From: Curtobacterium sp. MMLR14_010 | Lineage (GTDB): Bacteria > Actinomycetota > Actinomycetes > Actinomycetales > Microbacteriaceae | DNA: 64,000 bases | Direction of reading: 5' to 3' | Assembly: GCF_001865015.1 (NCBI RefSeq) | Contig: NZ_MJGV01000021.1 | Location: forward strand, 1-64,000 | In this document: in pieces, positions 54,482 through 62,649 of the stretch | Position numbering within the stretch: position 1 is the stretch's first letter | How the letters are laid out: each line of letters begins with the position of its first letter | The notes under the pieces: model-generated | Database searches by the model: none | Told to the model about the DNA's origin: nothing | What the model saw: only the letters and a program-made list of their open reading frames with translations | Program-made: the position numbers and the translations under genes

Positions 54482-54961
54482 CTAGCCGACCAGGAGCTCG
54501 ATCTGCTCGCGGATCGTCTCCGCCTTCGGGAAGCGGAGCCCGACGAGACCGACGTGCCGCCACCGGACGATGCCGTCCGGGCCGATCACGAAGACGGACC
54601 GGCGCAGACCGATCCCCGGGGCCCGGACGCCGTAGGCGCTGATGACGGACCCGGCCGTGTCGCTCAGCAGGGGGAAGGTCAGCGACGAGCCGCGGGCGAA
54701 GGACTCGTGCGAGTCGAGCGCCTGCGGGCTGATGCCCCAGACGACGGCGCCGAGGTCCCCGAAGCCGTCGAGCTCCGCCTGGTAGCTGCACAGCTGAGCG
54801 GTGCAGACGGCGGTCGCGTCGCCGGGGTAGAAGGCGAGCACCGTGGTCCGGCCGATCTCGGACCCGAGGTCGTACTGGTCGTCCGTGCGGACGCCGTCGC
54901 GGACGATCATGCCCGGCAGGCTGAAGGTCGGCGCCGGTCCGCCGATCTCGGGGATGCTCAT
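54482..54961 (-). CDS. AhpC/TSA-family peroxiredoxin
   Basis: A 159-residue thiol peroxidase of the AhpC/TSA (AhpE/BCP-like) type. It has the peroxidatic Cys53 in FYPGDATAVCTAQLC and a second Cys58 that could act as the resolving Cys. The usual Thr before the peroxidatic Cys is replaced in this motif (TAVC instead of TPVC/TPGC). It reduces hydroperoxides, probably with thioredoxin or mycoredoxin. The CPBP protease gene lies upstream on the same strand, 20 bp away. Confidence 0.9.
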   Translation of the reverse strand: MSIPEIGGPAPTFSLPGMIVRDGVRTDDQYDLGSEIGRTTVLAFYPGDATAVCTAQLCSYQAELDGFGDLGAVVWGISPQALDSHESFARGSSLTFPLLSDTAGSVISAYGVRAPGIGLRRSVFVIGPDGIVRWRHVGLVGLRFPKAETIREQIELLVG

Positions 54962-54981
54962 GACGTCACGCTAGCGACGCG

Positions 54982-55731
54982 TCAGGAGAACCAGCCGGGG
55001 AACGCATGTGCGACCCATGGGTACCCGACGAACACGGCGGCGTCGAGCAGGCAGTGCGTGACGATCAGCGGCATCAGCCGACCCCACTTCGTGTAGATCC
55101 AGCCGAACACGACGCCCATCAAGGCGTTCCCGACGAACGCGCCGAAGCCCTGGTACAGGTGGTAGCTGCCGCGGAGGACGGCCGTGGACAGGATGACCTG
55201 CCACCGTCCCCAGCCGATCTCGCCGAGGCGGGCGTACAGGTACCCGATGACGATGACCTCCTCCTGCAGTCCGGACCGGATCGCCGAGAGCAGCAGGACG
55301 GGGATCGTCCACCAGTACGAGTCGAGCGCCGCCGGGTCGACGTCCACCGTGAACCCGAGCGCCCGGCCGGTGAAGTAGAGCGCGAGCCCCGGGATCCCGA
55401 TGCACAGCGCGATGAGCACCGGACCGCCGAGGTCGGGCTTCACGCGGAAGCGGTCGATGCCCAGTCGTGACAGGTGCGGGCGCCGCGCACTCCAGAGGAG
55501 GTAGCAGACCAGCGCGACCGGGGCCAGGTCCACCGCGATGCCCACGAGCTGCCGCGCCAGGTCGACGTACTGCACTGTGGTCGTCGACGAGTTCAGCGCC
55601 GTGGACTGCTGTCCGAGCGGGGTCGTCTGCGACAGGTCGTCGATGATCTGGAGCACCGAGTAGAGCGCGCTCCCGCCGAGCGAGAGCATCAGGACGATCG
55701 TGATCTCGGTCCACGTTCGCCGTCGGCTCAT
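54982..55731 (-). CDS. CPBP-family intramembrane metalloprotease
   Basis: A 249-residue polytopic membrane protein with about seven hydrophobic segments. CPBP (Abi) motifs are visible: EE in SGLQEEVIVIGYLYARLGE, then HLYQGFGAFVGNALMGVVFG and the final IVTHCLLDAAVF. The EExxxR motif is not perfect: the Arg is displaced, so proteolysis is inferred. AGGAG lies 10 nt before the ATG. It is divergent from typA over 138 bp. Confidence 0.85.
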   Translation of the reverse strand: MSRRRTWTEITIVLMLSLGGSALYSVLQIIDDLSQTTPLGQQSTALNSSTTTVQYVDLARQLVGIAVDLAPVALVCYLLWSARRPHLSRLGIDRFRVKPDLGGPVLIALCIGIPGLALYFTGRALGFTVDVDPAALDSYWWTIPVLLLSAIRSGLQEEVIVIGYLYARLGEIGWGRWQVILSTAVLRGSYHLYQGFGAFVGNALMGVVFGWIYTKWGRLMPLIVTHCLLDAAVFVGYPWVAHAFPGWFS

Positions 55732-55869
55732 CTGGGGTACTCCTGTCGGTTGCGAACTACCGGTAGACTGGCGTGTCGGGCGTTCTGCCCACGGGTGCGG
55801 TGCCGATCGACCAACGGGGTTGATCACCAGCTGGCCCGACACTCTCCCAGAAATTGAAGGATGTCCTGT

Positions 55870-57792
55870 ATGGCGCTCGCCACCCGGTCCGACCTGCGCA
55901 ACGTCGCCATCGTGGCACACGTCGACCACGGCAAGACCACCCTCGTCGACGCGATGCTCACGCAGACCAACTCGTTCGACGCCCACTTCGAGGGCGAAGA
56001 CCGCATGATGGACTCGAACGACCTCGAGCGCGAGAAGGGCATCACGATCCTCGCGAAGAACACGTCGGTGCTCTACAACGGCAAGCACGCGAGCGAGTTC
56101 GGCTCCGAGGGTCCCATCACGATCAACGTGATCGACACCCCGGGCCACGCCGACTTCGGTGGTGAGGTCGAGCGCGGCCTCTCCATGGTCGACGGTGTCG
56201 TGCTGCTCGTCGACGCCTCCGAAGGTCCCCTGCCCCAGACCCGCTTCGTGCTCCGCAAGGCGCTCGCCGCCAAGCTCCCGGTGATCCTGCTCGTCAACAA
56301 GACGGACCGGCCCGACTCCCGCATCGACGACGTCGTGTCCGAGTCGCAGGACCTGCTGCTCGGCCTGGCCTCCGACCTGTCGGACGAGGTCGACGACCTC
56401 GACCTCGACGCCATCCTCGACGTCCCGGTGGTCTACGCCTCGGGCCGCAACGGCGCCGCGTCGCGTAACAAGCCGGCCGACGGCACGCTGCCCGACAACG
56501 ACGACCTCGAGCCGCTGTTCCAGGCGATCCTCCAGCACGTCCCGGCGCCGAAGTACGACGACGAGCACCCGCTGCAGGCACACGTCACGAACCTCGACGC
56601 GTCCCCGTTCCTCGGCCGCCTGGCGCTGCTGCGCATCTTCCACGGCGAGATGAAGAAGGGGCAGACGGTCGCCTGGGTCAAGCACGACGGCACCGTCGTC
56701 AACGCCCGCATCACCGAACTGCTCATCACCAAGGCGCTCGACCGCTACCCGGCCGAGTCCGCTGGCCCCGGTGACATCGTCGCCGTCGCTGGCTTCGACA
56801 CGATCACCATCGGTGAGACCCTGACCGACCCCGAGGACGTCCGGCCGCTGCCGACCATCACGGTCGACGACCCCGCGATCTCGATGACGATCGGCACGAA
56901 CACCAGCCCGCTCGTCGGCAAGGTCAAGGGCCACAAGCTCACCGCCCGCATGGTCAAGGACCGCCTGGACCGCGAGCTCGTCGGCAACGTCTCGCTCAAG
57001 GTCGTCGACATCGGCCGTCCCGACGCGTGGGAGGTCCAGGGCCGTGGTGAGCTCGCGCTCGCCATCCTGGTCGAGCAGATGCGTCGCGAGGGCTTCGAGC
57101 TCACCGTCGGCAAGCCCCAGGTGGTCACCCGTCGCGACGAGAACGGCAAGCTCCAGGAGCCGTTCGAGCACATGACCATCGACGTGCCGGAAGAGTACCT
57201 CGGCGCCGTCACGCAGCTCATGGCCGCACGCAAGGGCCGCATGGAGAACATGACGAACCACGGCACCGGCTGGGTGCGCATGGAGTTCATCGTCCCGGCC
57301 CGCGGCCTGATCGGCTTCCGGACCTCGTTCCTGACCGAGACCCGCGGCACCGGCATCGCCAACGGCATCTCACACGGCTACGGCGACTGGGCCGGCCCGA
57401 TCCAGACCCGCATCAACGGGTCGATCGTCTCCGACCGGTCGGGTGTCGTGACGCCGTTCGCGATCACGAACCTGCAGGAGCGCATGACGTTCTTCACCGC
57501 CCCGACCGAAGAGGTCTACGAGGGCATGGTCGTCGGCGAGAACTCGCGCGCCGATGACATGGACGTCAACATCACGAAGGAGAAGAAGCTGACCAACATG
57601 CGTCAGTCGACCTCGGACACCTTCGAGTCGATGACGCCGCCCCGTCAGCTGTCACTCGAGGAGTGCCTCGAGTTCGCCCGCGAGGACGAGTGCGTCGAGG
57701 TCACCCCGGGTGCCATCCGCATCCGCAAGGTCGAGCTCGAAGCGGGTGCGCGCCAGCGCTCCTACGCGAAGCTCAAGCGCCAGGACGCGTAG
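55870..57792 (+). CDS. typA: Translational GTPase TypA/BipA
   Basis: Ribosome-binding GTPase of the elongation-factor family, involved in ribosome assembly and stress growth. The 640-residue product has G1 AHVDHGKTTL, the EKGITI switch I, G3 DTPGHADFG and G4 NKTDRP in the first 140 residues. EF-G-like domains and the TypA-specific C-terminal domain (RKVELEAGARQRSYAKLK) follow. I chose the ATG at 55870 because GAAGGA then lies 8 nt upstream; the ATG at 55861 overlaps that site. TAGACT at 55764-55769 is a possible -10 box. Confidence 0.95.
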   Translation: MALATRSDLRNVAIVAHVDHGKTTLVDAMLTQTNSFDAHFEGEDRMMDSNDLEREKGITILAKNTSVLYNGKHASEFGSEGPITINVIDTPGHADFGGEVERGLSMVDGVVLLVDASEGPLPQTRFVLRKALAAKLPVILLVNKTDRPDSRIDDVVSESQDLLLGLASDLSDEVDDLDLDAILDVPVVYASGRNGAASRNKPADGTLPDNDDLEPLFQAILQHVPAPKYDDEHPLQAHVTNLDASPFLGRLALLRIFHGEMKKGQTVAWVKHDGTVVNARITELLITKALDRYPAESAGPGDIVAVAGFDTITIGETLTDPEDVRPLPTITVDDPAISMTIGTNTSPLVGKVKGHKLTARMVKDRLDRELVGNVSLKVVDIGRPDAWEVQGRGELALAILVEQMRREGFELTVGKPQVVTRRDENGKLQEPFEHMTIDVPEEYLGAVTQLMAARKGRMENMTNHGTGWVRMEFIVPARGLIGFRTSFLTETRGTGIANGISHGYGDWAGPIQTRINGSIVSDRSGVVTPFAITNLQERMTFFTAPTEEVYEGMVVGENSRADDMDVNITKEKKLTNMRQSTSDTFESMTPPRQLSLEECLEFAREDECVEVTPGAIRIRKVELEAGARQRSYAKLKRQDA

Positions 57793-57825
57793 CGGGACAG
57801 CACCCTCAGGAGGCCCGCCCTCCGT

Positions 57826-57867
57826 CCGACGGCCCGGTCACCTCGAAAGAGGTGGCCGGGCCGTCGG
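57826..57867 (+). terminator. Terminator of typA
   Basis: A 19-bp stem (57826-57844 with 57849-57867, one G-T pair) closes a GAAA tetraloop, 33 bp past the typA stop. Confidence 0.85.
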
Positions 57868-57912
57868 CATGTCGGCCACGTCGGCGCCGGTCTGGGCGTC
57901 AGCGCCGGGAGA

Positions 57913-57918
57913 TACGGT
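57913..57918 (+). promoter_or_regulatory. -10 box of leaderless M20 peptidase gene
   Basis: TACGGT, 6 nt before the GTG at 57925. Confidence 0.5.
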
Positions 57919-57924
57919 GGACGG

Positions 57925-59115
57925 GTGACCCTCGACCTCTTCTCCCTGTACCAGGACCTGCACGCCCACCCCGAGCTCGGCTTCCAGGAGCACCGCACCG
58001 CCGGCATCGTCGCGTCCGAGCTGGAGCAGCTCGGGCTCGACGTCACCACGGGCGTCGGTGGCACGGGCGTCGTCGGGGTCCTGGCGAACGGCGAGGGCCC
58101 CGTCGTCTGGCTCCGCGCGGACATGGACGGCCTGCCGGTGGAGGAGCGCACGGGGCTGTCCTACGCCAGCACCCACCGCGGCGTGGACGAGACCGGCACC
58201 GAGGTCCCGACGATGCACGCCTGCGGCCACGACATCCACGTCACGTGGCTCCTCGGGGCGCTCGAGCGGCTCGTCGACACGCGGCAGGACTGGTCCGGCA
58301 CGGTCGTGGCGGTGTTCCAGCCCGCCGAAGAGGTCATCTCCGGCGCCCGGGCGATGCTCGAGGACGGCCTGGTCGACCGCTTCCCGGCGCCCGACGTGGT
58401 CCTCGGGCAGCACTCCGCGCCGATCCCCGTCGGCACGGTCGCCGTCGGCTCCGGCCCGGTGATGGCGTCGAGCGACCGCTTCACGGTGACGTTCAACGGC
58501 CGTGGGGCGCACGGGTCCGCCCCGCAGGCCTCCCTCGACCCGATCGTCACCGCGGCGTCGGCGGTCGTGCGCCTGCAGACCGTCGTCTCGCGCGAGGTCG
58601 GCCCGAACGACGCAGGCGTCGTCACCGTCGGCAGCTTCCACGCCGGCACCCGGCCGAACATCATCCCCGACACGGCCGTCATCGAGATCTCCACCCGCGC
58701 CCGCAACGAGGACACCCGCGCGCGGATCGTCGCCTCCATCGAGCGCATCGTGCGCGCCGAGAGCGAGGCTGGTGGGCTCGCCGCACCGACCATCGAGCGG
58801 GCGCCGGGCGCGGACGTGCTCGTCAACGACGCCGACCAGGCCGCCCGCGTGCTCGAAGCCGTCGCCGCCGTCGTGCCGCGGGCCCTCGACCTGGAGTCCG
58901 GGCTCGCCATGGCGTCCGAGGACGTCGGCCAGCTCGCCACCGCCGCGGGCGTGCCCCTCGTGTACTGGTTCACCGGGATCACCGACCCCGGGCTGTTCGA
59001 GCGCGGCGAGGACATCCCGAGCAACCACTCGCCGTTCTACGCGCCGCAGGCGGAGACCGCCATCCCGGTGGGCGTGGACGCGCTGGTCGCGGCGACGCGC
59101 GCGAACGTGCGCTGA
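57925..59115 (+). CDS. M20-family amidohydrolase/peptidase
   Basis: A 396-residue metal-dependent amidohydrolase of the M20D (hippurate hydrolase/aminoacylase-like) group. Metal and active-site motifs: LHAHPELGFQE, RADMDGLPVEE, TMHACGHDIH, FQPAEEVISGA and the C-terminal SNHSPFYAP. The dimerisation domain contains GRGAHGSAPQASLDPI. It probably removes acyl groups from amino acids or similar amides. The start is GTG at 57925 after a TACGGT box. It stands alone, followed by a half-copy of the GGACGGGAGGC element. Confidence 0.92.
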   Translation: MTLDLFSLYQDLHAHPELGFQEHRTAGIVASELEQLGLDVTTGVGGTGVVGVLANGEGPVVWLRADMDGLPVEERTGLSYASTHRGVDETGTEVPTMHACGHDIHVTWLLGALERLVDTRQDWSGTVVAVFQPAEEVISGARAMLEDGLVDRFPAPDVVLGQHSAPIPVGTVAVGSGPVMASSDRFTVTFNGRGAHGSAPQASLDPIVTAASAVVRLQTVVSREVGPNDAGVVTVGSFHAGTRPNIIPDTAVIEISTRARNEDTRARIVASIERIVRAESEAGGLAAPTIERAPGADVLVNDADQAARVLEAVAAVVPRALDLESGLAMASEDVGQLATAAGVPLVYWFTGITDPGLFERGEDIPSNHSPFYAPQAETAIPVGVDALVAATRANVR

Positions 59116-59128
59116 CACGTCGCGTCGA

Positions 59129-59214
59129 CCGGACGGGAGGCACGGGCCGGCCCCGGCAGTGACGTGACACTCCCAGGCAACTCAGGCCGAGCCTCCCCAC
59201 CGGCACGGCCTGAG
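59129..59214. repeat. Half-copy of the GGACGGGAGGC element plus a small hairpin
   Basis: CCGGACGGGAGGCACGGGCC at 59129-59148 matches the left arm of the hairpin family. A separate 8-bp stem (CTCAGGCC 59181-59188 with GGCCTGAG 59207-59214) encloses GAGCCTCC. The original element may have been interrupted. Confidence 0.5.
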
Positions 59215-59278
59215 CGCCGCTGGCGCGTCGCTCAGGAACCGGCGGCGTGGGCCCAGGGTCTTCGGTTACGGTCAGCGC

Positions 59279-59824
59279 ATGCGCAACCGGATGACGACCC
59301 CGATCGTGGCCGCCGTGGCGGCCGGCATCGCCCTGGCCGGCCTGACGGGCTGCTCCGCGGACTCCGTGAAGCAGGCCACCGACCTCGGGTCCTCGGTCGC
59401 CTCCGACGTCAGCGACGGCGTGCGGAACATCGACGGGTCTGCCATCGAGCAGGGCATGGCGAACGTCGCCGGTGGCATCGACGGCGCCCTCGACACCGCG
59501 CTCAAGGGTGCGAACGTGACGTCCGACGGCCAGGTGCCCGACGGCTTCCCGGCGTCGGCCGTGCCGCTCGTCGACGGCACCGTCCTCGGCGGTGGCACCG
59601 GTCCGAACGGCTCCGGCTGGGTCGTGCAGGTCGAGGCCCCGAGCGTCGACGACTTCGCCACCGCCGCGCAGCAGCTGACGGATGCCGGGTTCACCGAGTC
59701 GGCGAAGCGTGCGGACAGCTCGAGTGCCTTCGGCATCTTCCGGAGCGACGACCACCGCGTGGTGCTGACGTTCTCGAAGTCCGACGGGAGCGCGACCGCC
59801 ACGTACATCGTCACGCCGCGCTAG
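59279..59824 (+). CDS. Putative lipoprotein
   Basis: A 181-residue exported lipoprotein. It has a signal peptide, and the lipobox LTGC ends at Cys25. A helical region follows (about 26-78), then a beta-rich domain (about 85-180; WVVQVEAPSVDDFATAAQQL, FGIFRSDDHRVVLTFSKSDG). It resembles no family I can name. The ATG at 59279 lies 6 nt after TACGGT, a leaderless arrangement. It lies just before the mshB-like gene, a place where other actinobacteria carry a lipoprotein near mshB. Confidence 0.82.
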   Translation: MRNRMTTPIVAAVAAGIALAGLTGCSADSVKQATDLGSSVASDVSDGVRNIDGSAIEQGMANVAGGIDGALDTALKGANVTSDGQVPDGFPASAVPLVDGTVLGGGTGPNGSGWVVQVEAPSVDDFATAAQQLTDAGFTESAKRADSSSAFGIFRSDDHRVVLTFSKSDGSATATYIVTPR

Positions 59825-59855
59825 CCGCGCGGGGCCGTCCCGTACCCTTGCACTG

Positions 59856-61058
59856 ATGTCGAACGCCCCCGCGACCCGCCCCGAGCGCGTCCTCTTCGTG
59901 CACGCCCACCCCGACGACGAGACCCTGGCGTCCGGCGGCACCATCGCCACGCTGCTCGAACTCGGCGCCGAGGTGACGGTCCTCACCGCGACCCGGGGGG
60001 AGCGCGGCGAGATGCTGACGCCGGCGCTCGCGCCCCTGGCCGGCGACGGCCCGCGGGTCGCCGCGCACCGTGAGCGGGAGATCGCCGCCGCGCTGGCCGC
60101 GCTCGGTCGGCCGGCGCACCTCTGGCTCGGGGGACCGGGCGCTCGTCCGACCGACCTGCCGGCACGCCGCTACTCGGACTCCGGCATGCAGTGGGGCCCC
60201 GACGGCCGCGCGGTCGCGGCGGACGACGCCCCCGCCGACTCGCTCACCGCTGCTGACCTCGGCGAGGTCGTGGACGACGTCCGCGCGGCGATCCGGTCGA
60301 CCATGGCCGATGCCGTGGTCAGCTACGCGGACGACGGCGGCTACGGCCACCCCGACCACGTGCGCGTGCACAACGCGGCCCGGTACGCCGCCCGTGCCGA
60401 GGACGTCCCCTTCTCGATGATCGTCGACCCCGCATCCGGCGAGCAGGACGTCACCGTCGACGTCCAGCCCGTCCGGGCGAAGGTGCGCGCGGCGATCGAG
60501 CAGTACCGGTCGCAGGTCACGGTCGACCCCGTCGACCCGTCCGACCCGACGGCGCTGTCCTGGGTGATGCCGCACGGTGTCCGCCAGCACGCGCCGGCGG
60601 TCGAGGCCTTCCGGCACGACGCACCGCCCGCGGCGCCCGCTCCGGAGACGTACGCGGAGATGACGCCGGCGGGCAAGGCGGCTGCGGTCGTCGTCGCCCT
60701 GGTGCTCGGGCTGCTCGCCGGTGGCCTCGGCACGGTGACGCACCAGCAGACGGTCGGGGCGTTCCCGATCGGTCTCGTGCTGACCACGCTGATCGTCGTC
60801 GGCCTGACCGTCGGCGTGCGGCTGCTGTACCGCTCGCGGGCCATGGTAGCCGCGATCGGCATCGGCGTCATCGTCGCCACGCAGATGCTCGTGTCCGTCG
60901 GTGGGCAGAGCTCGCCGCTCGTGCTGGCGAACGCCGCCGGGTACGTGTGGACGTTCGGTCCGGCGGTCGTCGCGATGCTGGCGTTGGCGTGGCCGGACCT
61001 CTCCGGTGCACGCGCCACCGCGGCGGCACGGTCAGGGTCCACCGCGCCCCGCGGGTAG
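59856..61058 (+). CDS. mshB: PIG-L deacetylase (MshB-like) fused to a membrane domain
   Basis: A 400-residue protein. Residues about 10-250 form a PIG-L (LmbE) zinc deacetylase domain with HAHPDDETLASGG (His18, Asp20, Asp21) and YGHPDHVRVH. Residues about 270-385 hold four hydrophobic segments. MshB removes the acetyl group from GlcNAc-inositol in mycothiol synthesis. As I recall, M. tuberculosis has typA, mshB, a separate membrane-protein gene, fdxC and dapC in this order, so the fusion likely joins mshB to that membrane gene. The ATG at 59856 lies 7 nt after TACCCT. Other PIG-L substrates cannot be excluded. Confidence 0.78.
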   Translation: MSNAPATRPERVLFVHAHPDDETLASGGTIATLLELGAEVTVLTATRGERGEMLTPALAPLAGDGPRVAAHREREIAAALAALGRPAHLWLGGPGARPTDLPARRYSDSGMQWGPDGRAVAADDAPADSLTAADLGEVVDDVRAAIRSTMADAVVSYADDGGYGHPDHVRVHNAARYAARAEDVPFSMIVDPASGEQDVTVDVQPVRAKVRAAIEQYRSQVTVDPVDPSDPTALSWVMPHGVRQHAPAVEAFRHDAPPAAPAPETYAEMTPAGKAAAVVVALVLGLLAGGLGTVTHQQTVGAFPIGLVLTTLIVVGLTVGVRLLYRSRAMVAAIGIGVIVATQMLVSVGGQSSPLVLANAAGYVWTFGPAVVAMLALAWPDLSGARATAAARSGSTAPRG

Positions 61059-61061
61059 ACT
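61056..61061 (+). promoter_or_regulatory. -10 box of fdxA
   Basis: TAGACT about 35 bp before the GTG of fdxA. Unlike its neighbours this gene keeps a leader with a GAAGGGAG ribosome binding site. Confidence 0.5.
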
Positions 61062-61096
61062 CGCAAGCGCTCGTTTCCGAAGGGAGCACCCCGACC

Positions 61097-61414
61097 GTGA
61101 CCTACGTGATCGCCCAGCCCTGTGTCGACGTCAAGGACCGTGCGTGCATCGACGAATGCCCCGTCGACTGCATCTACGAAGGCGACCGGTCGCTCTACAT
61201 CCACCCCGACGAGTGCGTCGACTGCGGTGCGTGTGAGCCCGTCTGCCCGGTCGAGGCCATCTACTACGAGGACGACCTCCCCGACCAGTGGGCCGACTAC
61301 TACAAGGCGAACGTCGAGTTCTTCGAGGAGATCGGTTCGCCCGGCGGTGCCGCGAAGGTCGGTGTGATCCACCAGGACCACGCGGTCATCATGGCCGAGC
61401 CCGCCCGCGGCTGA
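61097..61414 (+). CDS. fdxA: 7Fe ferredoxin
   Basis: A 105-residue ferredoxin of the FdxA/FdxC type with one [3Fe-4S] and one [4Fe-4S] cluster. Cysteines at 9, 17, 21, 25, 40, 43, 46 and 50 (CVDVKDRACIDECPVDCI and ECVDCGACEPVCP) match the family. The C-terminal extension (about 60-105) is also typical. It donates low-potential electrons in the cytosol. The start is GTG at 61097 with GAAGGGAG upstream. It lies 13 bp before dapC, so the two probably form an operon. Confidence 0.95.
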   Translation: MTYVIAQPCVDVKDRACIDECPVDCIYEGDRSLYIHPDECVDCGACEPVCPVEAIYYEDDLPDQWADYYKANVEFFEEIGSPGGAAKVGVIHQDHAVIMAEPARG

Positions 61415-61427
61415 GCCGAGACCCCTC

Positions 61428-62546
61428 GTGGCGCTCGACCTCCCCGACTTCCCCTGGGACCAGCTCGTCCCGTTCAAGCAGCGCGCCGCTGAGCACGAGG
61501 GCGGCATCGTCGACCTGAGCGTCGGTTCGCCGGTGGACCCGACGCCCGCGCTCGTCCGCACCGCGCTGGCCGAGGCCACCGATGCCCACGCCTACCCCCA
61601 GGTCGCCGGCACCCCGGCGCTCCGCCAGGCCATCGCCGACTGGTACGGCCGCCGGCACGGCGTGCAGCTGACCGAGGACCAGACCCTGCCGACGATCGGC
61701 TCCAAGGAGTTCATCGCCGGTCTGGCGCTCTGGCTCGGCATCGGCCGCGGTGACACCGTCGTGTTCCCCGCCGCCGCGTACCCGACGTACGAACTCGGGG
61801 CGGCGCTCGTCGGAGCCACCGCCCTGGCGTCGGACGACCCCGCCGCCTGGCCCGACGGCACGAAGCTCGTCTGGCTGAACTCGCCCGGCAACCCGGACGG
61901 CCGCGTGCTCACGATCGAGGAGCTCCGCGTCGCCGTCGCCCGCGCCCGCGAACTCGGCGCCGTCATCGTCGGAGACGAGTGCTACGCCGAACTCGGCTGG
62001 GAACCGCCGTACGACACCACCCCGACGCCGACCATCCTCGACCCGCGGGTCGTGGGGGACTCGGTCGAGGGCGTGCTCAGCGTGTACTCGCTCTCGAAGC
62101 AGTCGAACCTGGCCGGGTACCGCGCCGCCTTCGTCGCCGGGGACGCCGCCGTCCTGGCCGAGGTCCTCGCCGTCCGGAAGCACACCGGCATGATGCCGCC
62201 GCTCCCCGTGCAGCAGGCCATGGTCGTCGCGCTGCAGGACACCGCCCACGTGCAGCAGCAGAAGGCGAAGTACCGTGCCCGTCGCGGCATGCTCCGCCGG
62301 GCGCTCGAGGGCGCCGGCTTCCGGGTCGACCACAGCGAGGCCGGGCTCTACCTCTGGGTGACGCGCGGCGAACCCGCGCTCGACACCGTGGCGTGGCTGG
62401 CGGACCGGGGGATCCTCGTCGCACCGGGCACGTTCTACGGGGTGGCCGGGGGAGAGCACGTGCGCGTCGCCCTGACCGCGACGGACGAGCGCATCGCCGC
62501 GGCCGCCCAGCGCCTCACGAGCGGACACCGGCTCGGCACCGACTGA
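61428..62546 (+). CDS. dapC: Succinyldiaminopimelate transaminase
   Basis: PLP aminotransferase of the DAP/lysine pathway that makes N-succinyl-LL-diaminopimelate for peptidoglycan and lysine. The 372-residue product has LSVGSPVDPTPALVRTAL, TIGSKEFIAGLALWLGIGRG, LNSPGNPDGRV and the Schiff-base Lys in VYSLSKQSNLAGYRAAF, all typical of actinobacterial DapC. The start is GTG at 61428, 13 bp after fdxA, a pairing conserved in actinobacteria. The step could alternatively be done by ArgD elsewhere. Confidence 0.93.
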   Translation: MALDLPDFPWDQLVPFKQRAAEHEGGIVDLSVGSPVDPTPALVRTALAEATDAHAYPQVAGTPALRQAIADWYGRRHGVQLTEDQTLPTIGSKEFIAGLALWLGIGRGDTVVFPAAAYPTYELGAALVGATALASDDPAAWPDGTKLVWLNSPGNPDGRVLTIEELRVAVARARELGAVIVGDECYAELGWEPPYDTTPTPTILDPRVVGDSVEGVLSVYSLSKQSNLAGYRAAFVAGDAAVLAEVLAVRKHTGMMPPLPVQQAMVVALQDTAHVQQQKAKYRARRGMLRRALEGAGFRVDHSEAGLYLWVTRGEPALDTVAWLADRGILVAPGTFYGVAGGEHVRVALTATDERIAAAAQRLTSGHRLGTD

Positions 62547-62637
62547 CGACCTCACTGTTCACCCGGCGTCTTCCGCAATCGTGGGTTCCCACCGGATCCC
62601 GAGCCTCCGGGTGTGCACGATCGACAGACGGCGCGAT

Positions 62638-62643
62638 TAGGCT
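62638..62643 (+). promoter_or_regulatory. -10 box of leaderless gltA
   Basis: TAGGCT, 6 nt before the GTG at 62650. Confidence 0.55.
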
Positions 62644-62649
62644 GTCAGC

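Noticed and set aside
54472-54486. GCTAGC direct repeat after the peroxiredoxin gene
   Set aside because: It is short, and the second copy contains the stop codon. No larger structure or further copies support a function.
55861-55869. ATG at 55861 as typA start
   Set aside because: It overlaps the GAAGGA ribosome binding site that is well placed for the ATG at 55870, and the extra MSC residues are not typical.
54982-57261. Long minus-strand frame opposite typA fused to the CPBP protease
   Set aside because: Only the last 249 codons are protease-like. The rest mirrors typA, and AGGAG marks the real start at 55731.
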